DNA from: JBGSUZ01 sp043770095
GTDB lineage: Bacteria; Bacillota; Clostridia; Peptostreptococcales; Acidaminobacteraceae
Assembly (NCBI GenBank): GCA_043770095.1
Contig: JAYVIR010000002.1
Location: 78,706 to 142,705, forward strand
Length of the DNA: 64,000 nucleotides
Direction: 5' to 3'
The number at the start of each line of letters is the position of its first letter. The stretch's first letter is position 1. This document shows, piece by piece, positions 17,677-25,872 of the stretch. The notes under the pieces were generated by a model. That model was not told where the DNA came from and ran no database searches. It saw nothing but the letters and a program-made list of their open reading frames with translations. Position numbers and translations under genes: made by a program.

Positions 17677-18165
17677 TTAAAAATCTTCCAATATAAATTG
17701 TTGCTGCTTTCGCCAACCCTTGACGCTTTCATAAACGCTAGTAATCACAAACAGTATCAAAACGGCACAAAGCACGCCTGCGCTATCGATGAGCATGTCC
17801 TTAACCAGCATGGAACGCCCAGGGATAAAGTACTGATGAACCTCGTCCACCACACCCAAAAGACTCCCCGCTCCCCAGCTTGCTAAAAACAACTTGTTCC
17901 CTTGCCATTTTAGACAACCATAAAGAGTCAAACCAATGAGACCGCCGAGGCAAAAATACAAGCCAAAATGCGCAATTTTTCGAGTCAAATGCTTTAAATC
18001 TCGTATTTCTTCCGTAGATGAAAGCACCAAGTCTCTCTCTTCAGCCATGTTGATTTTAACCAAGAAGTCGTAAGTTTGTTTCGTACTTTCTTTAAGTGGT
18101 TGACTTGAAAACCATGAAATTAGAATCATCCAACCTAAAACAGATGCAATAAGCACTTTCTTCAT
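17677..18165 (-). CDS. VanZ-like membrane protein
   Basis: The protein of about 162 residues has four or five predicted helices and matches the VanZ pattern: ILISWFSSQP in the first helix, HLTRKIAHFGLYFCLGGL in the middle and DEVHQYFIPGRSMLVKDMLIDSAGV. VanZ itself contributes to teicoplanin resistance, but most homologs have no known role. GAGGAG stands before the ATG at 18165; an upstream in-frame start at 18180 would swallow that site. Confidence 0.85.
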   Translation of the reverse strand: MKKVLIASVLGWMILISWFSSQPLKESTKQTYDFLVKINMAEERDLVLSSTEEIRDLKHLTRKIAHFGLYFCLGGLIGLTLYGCLKWQGNKLFLASWGAGSLLGVVDEVHQYFIPGRSMLVKDMLIDSAGVLCAVLILFVITSVYESVKGWRKQQQFILEDF

Positions 18166-18179
18166 TTCGCTACTCCTCA

Positions 18180-18217
18180 CTCTAAAAATAAATGTTTCAT
18201 TTCTATTTTTAGAGTTA
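18180..18217. repeat. AT-rich hairpin between the Big2 gene and vanZ-like gene
   Basis: Arms CTCTAAAAATA-AATG and CATT-TCTATTTTTAGAG pair with a two-base bulge. There is no clean U-tract, so it may be a weak terminator, a processing site or an attenuator rather than a full stop. Confidence 0.45.
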
Positions 18218-18231
18218 TTCTTAGCTCTATT

Positions 18232-21024
18232 TTATGTGAGAATGCTCGAAAATGCAAGTCCTGTTCCTTTTGCCTTCATAATTAACAACAATTTTTGAAT
18301 AACCACTTCATTTGAATAGCTTGTTTTGTTCTCTAACAACCGATCCAATGTAACGCCAGGTTTCAACTCAGTTTTGCTAGCCTTTAACCATTTACCGAAC
18401 GTCTCTTTGATCATTTTAGCGCTGACTGGTTCCAAAGCATTAAAACTGCGTTTGCTATTGCCGCCAATCAAACCTAATTGATACGCCCTCTCAGCGACGT
18501 CATTTTTTACATTTGAAAAATACCGCGTTTCAATTTTTTTAGCCTTTTTACCCGTTTCTATTTCATAAGCCTTTACCAATATTGTTAACAGTTCCAGTTG
18601 ATTGGTACTCGACTGATAACGTCCGGCAAAGGTTTTCTCATCTATTAATTTTAAGTCGATCGCCTCTAGAACAGTCTCCAAATACGCCTCACTTGGCAAT
18701 TCAGACGGCTTTGTTTTTTTAAATTTTGCCTTGATGTTTTCAAGTTGCTGTTTTTTATCCGCCGCTTCTTTTTCAAGCAGCTGTTGCTTGGCAAGCTCAC
18801 TTGAAGAGGCAATAATAGTCCCATTTTGATCCATTAAAATCAGATTTTCCAATTGAGCCTTTGCCGTTACCCACATTTTCTTTTCAAGGTTGCCGTCTTT
18901 GGACACCACTCGAAGCAATACTTTACCGACAAACATGGAACTAACGCCGCCATCTTTAATCGTAAAGAAATCCAATGTTTTCAAATTTCGATCCGTTAAC
19001 GATTTCCAACTGATTACCCGTTGATACTCGGCACTGGGTTGCTTCACCATCGCCTGCAACTGATTGTTTCTGAAAATATGTTTGCTCCAGTCGTCGAGTA
19101 ACGCACTTTTTTGCGTCCCCTCACTTAAGCGATCTGCCATTATTTTTAACTGAGGAATATTTTCTTTTTCAAACTCAATTTCGGACAAAAGAAAAGTCGT
19201 ATCAATATAACCTTCTTCAATGAACAGCTCACAGTCTTTATTGATCACATTTGTGTAATTATAACGCAAATTTTCTTTAGGCGTTAATTCAAACGTAGGC
19301 TTAAAGACATAATTCAAATTAATGTCCGCCTGCTCCGCCATCTTTATCGCTTTCGCCATTGGCTCATAAAAGAAAGAAACGCGATGTTTGACGCTGCCCT
19401 CTAACATGGAAGCTTCCAGATAAGCATTGGTCGGCCTTAATAGCGTCACGGAAGCACTGTAAGGATCCATCGGATCCGGTTCTACTTTAAGATCCGCGCT
19501 TGAATACGTCCACTTGACCGTTTTGGCAGCGAGTTCCGTTGGCGTTATGCCATTTAAATCCATACTGACTTTTACAAAGGTTTTTTGTCCTAAATAAAGT
19601 GCATACCCTTCACCTATCGGCGCAAGAGAAGGGGCGCCTACTTTTAAATTTTTGATTGATGGTCTAACTTCTACTGTAAATTCAGTGCTTGCCGTTCCAG
19701 AATAAACCGTCACCAAATAATTGCCCGCTTGGGTTGGCGTCATTGTAAAACGCCCCTCCGAAACAACAGGTGCCACCGTAAAGCCTGGACTGGATTTGAT
19801 GCTGACTTTACGACTACTTGCATTTTCAGGATAGATTGAATAATTAACCGATGCCGACTGTCCTGCATACATGAGTTTGGGTGGCTCTAAGACTTTTATG
19901 ACGCCAATCTCAAGGGTGTTGTTTGCCGCCCCTTGCACCACACTTCTCACTGAACATTCCGCGGTAAACCCACCATCAGCAGACGTTGCCGTAACGCCCG
20001 CTTGGCCTGACCTAAGTGCCTTCACAAGACCTGTGTTGTCCACCGATACAATATTCGAATTCAATGATTTCCATATAACGCCCGTCTCTTTAGGCGGCTT
20101 TGAAGGATCTTTCGCCACCAAAACAGCACTCAATTTATAACTATTATTGATATCGTCTAATTCTAATAGTGTTTTATCCAGTTGAATGCCTGTCACCATG
20201 GAACTCACATGAAACATGACCGCCGCAGCCTTTGCACCGTCCAAACTGGTAATGAACACCTGTGTTTCGCCAATGCCTTTGGCCGTGACATAACCCGTAT
20301 CCGTAACCGTAACAACGTTTGTATTGATCGACTTATAGGTGACTTTCTTTATTGGGGCTTCTTCTGGCGTAATGCTCGCCACCAACTGCAGACCTTCTCC
20401 AATGCTTAGCGTCGCTTCCCGAGGCTCGACTAAAATCGATTGAACCACATTGTAAACTTCTACCTCACAATTGGCTCTTTTATCGCCATCTTTTGTGCCT
20501 GCAAAAATCACCGTTTTTCCAGTGGACACGCCTGTAATACGACCTAATGCATCCACTTTCGCAATTTTTTCGTCACTGCTTTTCCAATTGACGCCATCCA
20601 AAAATGGGACAGCAATGCCATCAATGGTTTTTATTTTCGAACTTATGACCAGTTCTTGCCCCATGACGACTCGCACGCTTGATTCGCTCAAATCGACTGA
20701 CTGAACTGCCGTTTTTACGACAAATCTAACGCGAGCCTCTTTAATGCTGCTTCCCGAACTGAGCGTCGCGCTAATAATCGTTTCACCCGGTTTAAGCGCC
20801 GTTACGAACCCAGATCCGTTAACCGATGCAATCTCCGATTGATAACTCTTCCAAGCAGCAGTCCCCTCTTTTAAGGCGTTCTGTGACAAGAGGTATGGTT
20901 TAAGTTCAAAGGTTTGTCCAACGTAAAGTGAAATCGTCTCAGTGGTACCTTCAGCACTTGCAGGAATAATGACTGCAAATAATGCAATTATTATGGCAGT
21001 TAAAAGCTTCATGGTCATTTTCAT
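18232..21024 (-). CDS. Big2 (bacterial Ig-like) repeat surface protein
   Basis: The 930-residue secreted protein has a signal peptide (cleavage near PASAEG) and four consecutive Big_2 domains at about 25-110, 112-195, 197-280 and 283-365, each with the W/YKS...I-A-V-D-x-x-G-x-V-T-A-x-x-x-G pattern. A long region follows that I do not recognise, then a charged, possibly coiled segment (about 745-775). A C-terminal part (about 800-925) resembles a degenerate SLH-type domain (NDVAERAYQLGLIGGNSKRSF, then LEPVSAKMIKETFGKWL). It starts four bases after the upstream SLH gene, so both are probably one transcript. Likely role: wall-associated structure or adhesion. Confidence 0.8.
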   Translation of the reverse strand: MKMTMKLLTAIIIALFAVIIPASAEGTTETISLYVGQTFELKPYLLSQNALKEGTAAWKSYQSEIASVNGSGFVTALKPGETIISATLSSGSSIKEARVRFVVKTAVQSVDLSESSVRVVMGQELVISSKIKTIDGIAVPFLDGVNWKSSDEKIAKVDALGRITGVSTGKTVIFAGTKDGDKRANCEVEVYNVVQSILVEPREATLSIGEGLQLVASITPEEAPIKKVTYKSINTNVVTVTDTGYVTAKGIGETQVFITSLDGAKAAAVMFHVSSMVTGIQLDKTLLELDDINNSYKLSAVLVAKDPSKPPKETGVIWKSLNSNIVSVDNTGLVKALRSGQAGVTATSADGGFTAECSVRSVVQGAANNTLEIGVIKVLEPPKLMYAGQSASVNYSIYPENASSRKVSIKSSPGFTVAPVVSEGRFTMTPTQAGNYLVTVYSGTASTEFTVEVRPSIKNLKVGAPSLAPIGEGYALYLGQKTFVKVSMDLNGITPTELAAKTVKWTYSSADLKVEPDPMDPYSASVTLLRPTNAYLEASMLEGSVKHRVSFFYEPMAKAIKMAEQADINLNYVFKPTFELTPKENLRYNYTNVINKDCELFIEEGYIDTTFLLSEIEFEKENIPQLKIMADRLSEGTQKSALLDDWSKHIFRNNQLQAMVKQPSAEYQRVISWKSLTDRNLKTLDFFTIKDGGVSSMFVGKVLLRVVSKDGNLEKKMWVTAKAQLENLILMDQNGTIIASSSELAKQQLLEKEAADKKQQLENIKAKFKKTKPSELPSEAYLETVLEAIDLKLIDEKTFAGRYQSSTNQLELLTILVKAYEIETGKKAKKIETRYFSNVKNDVAERAYQLGLIGGNSKRSFNALEPVSAKMIKETFGKWLKASKTELKPGVTLDRLLENKTSYSNEVVIQKLLLIMKAKGTGLAFSSILT

Positions 21025-21028
21025 AATG

Positions 21029-23257
21029 CTACTTCACCTCAATGCTCATTATTGGTGTGCTATATTGTCCTGAAATATCGAGTATTTCTCTCGCCTGCAA
21101 CCTGTAGCTTCCTGTAGACATCAAATAAGGGAGCTTAATCAACACAATTCTATCCGATACCAATTCTGCTGAACCCGGAATCATAAGACGCTCAGTTTTG
21201 CCATCTGAGTAGAACACGTCATATTTTCCAACAAGCGCACCTTGCGTTTTATGAATGGCTTGATTGTATTTAACCATAATGGTTGATTCGTCTACAAAGT
21301 TAGCCGATTCAATCGCTACAGGATCTTTTACCGCACCATTGCTCACCACATCAGAAGAGGTAGCGCCCGATATGGTTTTGTCCATAAAGTCTGTAATGCC
21401 AGCATAAAATCTGACTGTATAACTCTTATTTGAAACAAGTGGCGTACTTGAGCTAAGATAAAGTCTCAAATACCTCGGATTTTCAGGATCAAGCTCTTTC
21501 ATCACAACCACCGGACCGCCCTCAATGTTCACCGCTGCATTCACAGAAGTGTCTTTGAGTTCTCTATTGAATATGGCGATGAGGGTCGTTTTGTTCATCG
21601 GAATGACAGATTCCAATTTGATGCTGTCCCCCGCTGTGCTCGAACCAAGGAATTCAGTCTTCATGTCGGCTAGTTGCACTGTTTTATAGGTGTCATAAAG
21701 CCCTTTTATCGAAATTTCATAAGTTTTATTGTTGAGAAGCCCTGGCGTTCTCAGTACAAACCCTTTGTCCAGTTCTTCCAAACTTTTCATGCCAAATGCC
21801 TGAGTCACACTGATCAGTTTCCCAGTTTCAATTTCTTTAATGGTATAGTTAGAGGCTTTTAACGCAGATTCACGGTCGACCACCTGAGAAAATTCCACGT
21901 AGACATAAACGCCCTCCTGGCAATAAGCACTCTTTAAGGTCGTTGGCACTGGCGTTCCGACGACACCTGTAAAGTTGGATTTTTCACCCTCGCCCTTGTT
22001 CAAATTAATGCCGTAGGCAGAGCGCAAATCGCCTTTTACTTTGAGGGTATAAATTGACCCTGTTGCAAAGACACCTTCTTTTAAACTGAGTGTCACCATG
22101 TTTTTCTTATTGTCGTTTCGCTTGATGCTGATTGTTTTATAGTTGCCTTCCACCCATTTGTTATCGCCCACATAGAAGTCATAAAGCAGTTCTAAATCTG
22201 CCTTTTCATTGACCGGGTGGGTAAAATACACATTGATCGTCTTTTGATTAATCGCTTCTACTTTTGAAATTTTAAAGAATGGCGATGTGATTTCTGGCGC
22301 ATTGTAGCCTGTAAAGTCGCTCTTAAGAAGCGGTACTTTGTTGCCAAGAAGATCCGTCACATTCGACAGTTCCAGCATGTAGGCTTGACGATCCGTCTGC
22401 GGTTCCATTTCAATCGTCAGGACATTTACGTCCCAAAGGAGGCTTTTCACTTGAAGCTTTCGAGTGGGATAAGCCTTTAAATAAACTTGAATTTGCTCAG
22501 AAGAAGGGACGATCACGTCTTCATTAAAGGTGACTGTAATTTGATTCGAACTCAGCACTTTAAGCGATTTAATCGCCGATGGCAGTTTGTCAATTTTTAC
22601 AAATCCAAAAAGTTCCGCCTTATCCGAGCTGATCATCTGGCTTTCTACAAGCAGTTGAATAAACTTTTTATCCTGATTTTTCATTGGTTTTCCAAGGGCA
22701 TTGTACAGCGTGGTCACCACATCGCCTCGTTTGAAGTCCGTTCGGTCGTCTTCTTTAAAGACGTACATGATGTCGTCTACAAGACCCGCCTCAAAGGCAA
22801 CCTTGTTGATGCTATTCCAATCAAAGTCCGTAGCGGTATAACCCATCGCCTTGAGCACCAGACTGAAAAATGCTTTTTCGCTTATGTATTCATTCGGTTT
22901 AAAGGTTCCGTCGGGATACCCTGTAATGATATTCTGTTTGGTCATATAGCCAACATAAGGTGCATACCACTCCGTTTGAGGAACGTCTTTAAACGTGGTT
23001 TGTTTATACGTTTCCTTTTGCTGAAGCACCGTATTTTGAACACCCAGCGCCTTGACAATAAACGCCGACGCTTCACTTCGTCTAAGTTGTCCACCCAAAT
23101 TGTATGTCACGCCGTCTCCGCTGAGAATTTGTACCTTATTGAGCACATCCGCTTTTTGCTCCATAGAAATGGTATCGGCAAACGATGGGGCACCCTGCCA
23201 AGCCAACTGAGTCAGCAGCAATCCACAAGCGCAAAGCCGCGCTATCCATTTTTTCAT
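21029..23257 (-). CDS. SLH-domain surface protein with Ig-like repeats
   Basis: The 742-residue protein has a signal peptide (cleavage near PSFADT) and three SLH-type domains. The second is the clearest (TTFKDVPQTEWYAPYVGYM to ITGYPDGTFKPNEYIS), the first and third are weaker. After about residue 220 come repeated beta-sandwich units of SbsA/Ig-like type (IKSLKVLSSNQITVTFNEDV; ISKVEAINQKTINVYFTHPV; LESVIPMNKTTLIAIFNREL; IESANFVDESTIMVKYNQAI), suggesting five or six. This architecture is that of an S-layer or S-layer-associated protein. AGGAGGG lies eight bases before the ATG. Confidence 0.88.
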   Translation of the reverse strand: MKKWIARLCACGLLLTQLAWQGAPSFADTISMEQKADVLNKVQILSGDGVTYNLGGQLRRSEASAFIVKALGVQNTVLQQKETYKQTTFKDVPQTEWYAPYVGYMTKQNIITGYPDGTFKPNEYISEKAFFSLVLKAMGYTATDFDWNSINKVAFEAGLVDDIMYVFKEDDRTDFKRGDVVTTLYNALGKPMKNQDKKFIQLLVESQMISSDKAELFGFVKIDKLPSAIKSLKVLSSNQITVTFNEDVIVPSSEQIQVYLKAYPTRKLQVKSLLWDVNVLTIEMEPQTDRQAYMLELSNVTDLLGNKVPLLKSDFTGYNAPEITSPFFKISKVEAINQKTINVYFTHPVNEKADLELLYDFYVGDNKWVEGNYKTISIKRNDNKKNMVTLSLKEGVFATGSIYTLKVKGDLRSAYGINLNKGEGEKSNFTGVVGTPVPTTLKSAYCQEGVYVYVEFSQVVDRESALKASNYTIKEIETGKLISVTQAFGMKSLEELDKGFVLRTPGLLNNKTYEISIKGLYDTYKTVQLADMKTEFLGSSTAGDSIKLESVIPMNKTTLIAIFNRELKDTSVNAAVNIEGGPVVVMKELDPENPRYLRLYLSSSTPLVSNKSYTVRFYAGITDFMDKTISGATSSDVVSNGAVKDPVAIESANFVDESTIMVKYNQAIHKTQGALVGKYDVFYSDGKTERLMIPGSAELVSDRIVLIKLPYLMSTGSYRLQAREILDISGQYSTPIMSIEVK

Positions 23258-23318
23258 GTCTCATCCCTCCTAGTCGATTTAAAGGATTTATTTAGATCAA
23301 TCCTCAATATAGTTAACT

Positions 23319-23327
23319 TATTATACC
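23319..23327 (-). promoter_or_regulatory. Extended -10 promoter element for SLH/Big2 operon
   Basis: The minus strand reads TGGTATAAT, an extended -10 with perfect TATAAT, about 62 bases upstream of the SLH start. No convincing -35 is visible. It resembles the element before the first SLH gene (7826-7834). Confidence 0.45.
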
Positions 23328-23408
23328 ATTCTGTGGGAGTCATAGCTTTTTAATGTGGTGCCTGTAATGTTTTTTTAATTTGATATGATCGACATAACCT
23401 TTATACAC

Positions 23409-23450
23409 TAAAAAACACCTCACAGGTATTTCTAGCCGTGAGGTGTTTTC
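23409..23450. terminator. Terminator after the third SLH gene
   Basis: Arms AAAACACCTCAC and GTGAGGTGTTTT pair perfectly around a loop of about 14 bases, with an A-run on the left that becomes a U-tract on the minus strand. It ends the SLH gene at 23509-25512. Confidence 0.88.
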
Positions 23451-23508
23451 AATCCATTAGATGGATTGATAGTGTTCTTCAATACTTTATAGAATTAGAG
23501 TTCTAATC

Positions 23509-25512
23509 CTATGGATTCATAATATTGTTAATAATTTGATATTCTGGTGTTGTTAAGATGACTGTTTTATCGATTGGACCAAGGCCTGGTGCAGTAAATA
23601 CTAAGTGTAGAATTACTGCATTTGGTGTACCTTGCAATGGCGCTAGATTACCAAATTTTGCAATAATAGCTGCCTCGTCAACAAATGTAACAGAACCGGT
23701 TGTTCCGTTAATAACAAGTGACGCCATTGAAACAGGAGTGGTTGAAGTTGCCACTGTCACTGCGCTACCACTTGTGTTGCCTAATGCCACCGTAGAATTT
23801 GTTAAATCCAATTTAATGTTGTCATTTGAAATAGCATTTGCAAATGGAATGAGTCCTACTCTTCCATCAGCTCCGTAAAGTCCGAATGTCATTATTGCGC
23901 TACCTGACGTAACACTTACGCTTGCTGAGCTTGGTTGCATGTAGTAAGTTGCACTAAATACAGCACTATTGGTATAGCCAGGTGCCACAGCAATGGCTTT
24001 AATCGTAACAGCGCTTCCTGTTGTTACAATTGCTGAGCCTGACACGTAAACGGTGTTAGCAACTGTTGGTTGTGAACCATCTTTTGTGAAGTAAATGGTT
24101 GCATTTGGTGTGGTTGTGCTGAGTTTAACTGCAGAACCAGAAGCCAAGTAACCTGCCGCTTGATCTGCCGTTGGCATAACCGCTATAGGATATGTGGTCG
24201 AACCACCACCTGAACCTGAACCACTACCTGAACCACTACCTGATCCTGAACCTGAACCACTACCACTACCAGTTCCAGTTGAAGGAATGTCTGTTACAGT
24301 ACTGGTGACTTTTTCTGGTAATTTTTGAAATGTTACGCCTAACACAAATACTTCAGCCGCAACAATTCTGCCCGTACCTGTAACGCTAATTGCTGATCGA
24401 ATTAACATCAATTGAATCACTGTTTCTGGCGAAAGAGCAAGGGTGCAATTAGCTGCAGTATCGCTTACTGTCATTGTACCAATTGTTGTAACGCCTTGAG
24501 TTGAAACTTTCAACCCAGATGCTGCAAGTAAAATTGATTTAAAATCGCCTTCGAAAATAATCTGACCACCTTGAGAAATAGGTGCCACTTCTACCACAAG
24601 ATCTTTCACACCTTGTGCTAAGAGTCTTACTGGTGAATCAGAAGCTTTCATCATCATAATTTTGTTATAGCTACCATCTTTGATTTTGATTGAATCTGGA
24701 CCGCCACCTTTAATAAAGGTTTGTCCTTCAACATTAACATTGTTTAATGCCACAGTGCCTTGAGCAACCGAATCATCAATTGTTAAATTACCTTTGATGG
24801 TCATATTTTGAAGAATGACGCCTTCTGATTTAATCAAAACGTTGCCTGAAACTGTTTCATTACCAGTTACAGGTCCATATGTTCCCGGACTTGAATAACG
24901 TACCGCTCTTGTTTCATAAATTCTGTCAGTAGCTACTACTGCCTCGCCACGTTCAATGTTTGCAGAGGGTTTAAACAGGCCATTGCCATAACCAGAAAAG
25001 AATCCAGCTTTAACCACAGCGCCGATATAACCATTTGCCCAGCCTGTAGCTGGAACATCATTAAATTTTTGAGCAATTGTCGTATCTTCATTCAAACTTT
25101 CAAGTTTGCTAAAAATAGAAGCAACCTCTTGTCTTTGAATTGGCATGTTAGGTGCCATTGTCCCGTTTGGATAACCGCTTATGTAACCCGCTGCGGATGC
25201 TTTTTTAACGATACTGTAATACCAATCGCTAGATTTTACATCGCTAAAACTAATTTCTTTCTCTGAGGTAAAGTTATAAGCTTTATTAACAATGACCATA
25301 AATTCCGCTCTGGTCATTGATGCATCCGGTTTAAACGAGCCATCAGGATAACCCGATATTAACCCTTTGTTCAGCCAGTCCGTGACTACATTACTAGCCC
25401 AGTGACCCTTTAAGTCGGCCGCTTGTGCTGTAGCGCCATAAACTGGCATTAAGCCAAGACTCATGACCATTACCATCAGCAATGACAGCCTTTTAATAAA
25501 TAGTTTATTCAA
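23509..25512 (-). CDS. SLH protein with beta-helix-like region and CHB_HEX-type domain
   Basis: The protein of about 667 residues has a signal peptide (near AQAADL) and three good SLH domains (LKGHWASNVV...ISGYPDGSFKPDAS; FSDVKSSDWYYSIV...; FNDVPATGWANGYIG...). Then comes a repeated beta-strand region (about 215-400) with motifs such as ILQNMTIKGNLTIDDSV, like a parallel beta-helix. A pure Gly-Ser linker (about 425-450) follows, then a domain resembling CHB_HEX_C_1 (TIYFTKDGSQPT, IKAIAVAPGYTNSAV), and a last beta domain. The start is TTG at 25512, eight bases after AAGGAGG and matching the paralog's start; ATGs upstream lack a site. A close paralog lies just upstream. Confidence 0.88.
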   Translation of the reverse strand: MNKLFIKRLSLLMVMVMSLGLMPVYGATAQAADLKGHWASNVVTDWLNKGLISGYPDGSFKPDASMTRAEFMVIVNKAYNFTSEKEISFSDVKSSDWYYSIVKKASAAGYISGYPNGTMAPNMPIQRQEVASIFSKLESLNEDTTIAQKFNDVPATGWANGYIGAVVKAGFFSGYGNGLFKPSANIERGEAVVATDRIYETRAVRYSSPGTYGPVTGNETVSGNVLIKSEGVILQNMTIKGNLTIDDSVAQGTVALNNVNVEGQTFIKGGGPDSIKIKDGSYNKIMMMKASDSPVRLLAQGVKDLVVEVAPISQGGQIIFEGDFKSILLAASGLKVSTQGVTTIGTMTVSDTAANCTLALSPETVIQLMLIRSAISVTGTGRIVAAEVFVLGVTFQKLPEKVTSTVTDIPSTGTGSGSGSGSGSGSGSGSGSGSGGGSTTYPIAVMPTADQAAGYLASGSAVKLSTTTPNATIYFTKDGSQPTVANTVYVSGSAIVTTGSAVTIKAIAVAPGYTNSAVFSATYYMQPSSASVSVTSGSAIMTFGLYGADGRVGLIPFANAISNDNIKLDLTNSTVALGNTSGSAVTVATSTTPVSMASLVINGTTGSVTFVDEAAIIAKFGNLAPLQGTPNAVILHLVFTAPGLGPIDKTVILTTPEYQIINNIMNP

Positions 25513-25580
25513 AATAAATTCCTCCTTTGTTACCATTTTTTTGAAACGGATATCAACGCAATCCGATACCACTATGTTAT

Positions 25581-25601
25581 ACCTATTTAGCGCAAATAGG
25601 T
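25581..25601. promoter_or_regulatory. Short palindrome upstream of the third SLH gene
   Basis: ACCTATTT and AAATAGGT form a perfect 8-bp inverted repeat with a five-base centre, about 70 bases upstream of the TTG start. A TATAAC lies just downstream of it on the minus strand. It may be an operator or a leader hairpin. Confidence 0.35.
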
Positions 25602-25826
25602 GGGTTTTTATTAAAATGATACAAGGACGACTTATTAAATATTGTAAAAAGTTGTATTACCATTTTTTAGAACCTGTGTATGTGTTGGTATTAAAAGCTG
25701 TCATTGATTATAAACTTTTAAACATGAAATACAATTTATGTATATTTGTATATAGTAAACAACTTCTAAACTTAATACAATATCTGTTTTATTGTGTTTC
25801 AATTTTAAAAGTGCGTTTTTTCGACA

Positions 25827-25866
25827 AAATAAAACACCTCGCAAGTATTTTAACTCGCGAGGCGTC
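25827..25866 (-). terminator. Terminator after the fourth SLH gene
   Basis: The minus strand has GCGAGG and CCTCGC arms extended by weaker pairs and followed by a U-rich tract. It overlaps the region directly after the stop at 25873. Confidence 0.7.
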
Positions 25867-25872
25867 ATTATT

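Noticed and set aside
22487..23353. 288-codon open frame on the plus strand
   Set aside because: It lies antisense inside an SLH gene with clear domains, has no ribosome site and no recognisable protein features.
24195..24280. Short tandem repeats as a CRISPR-like array
   Set aside because: They encode the Gly-Ser linker of an SLH protein in frame, and there are no spacers.
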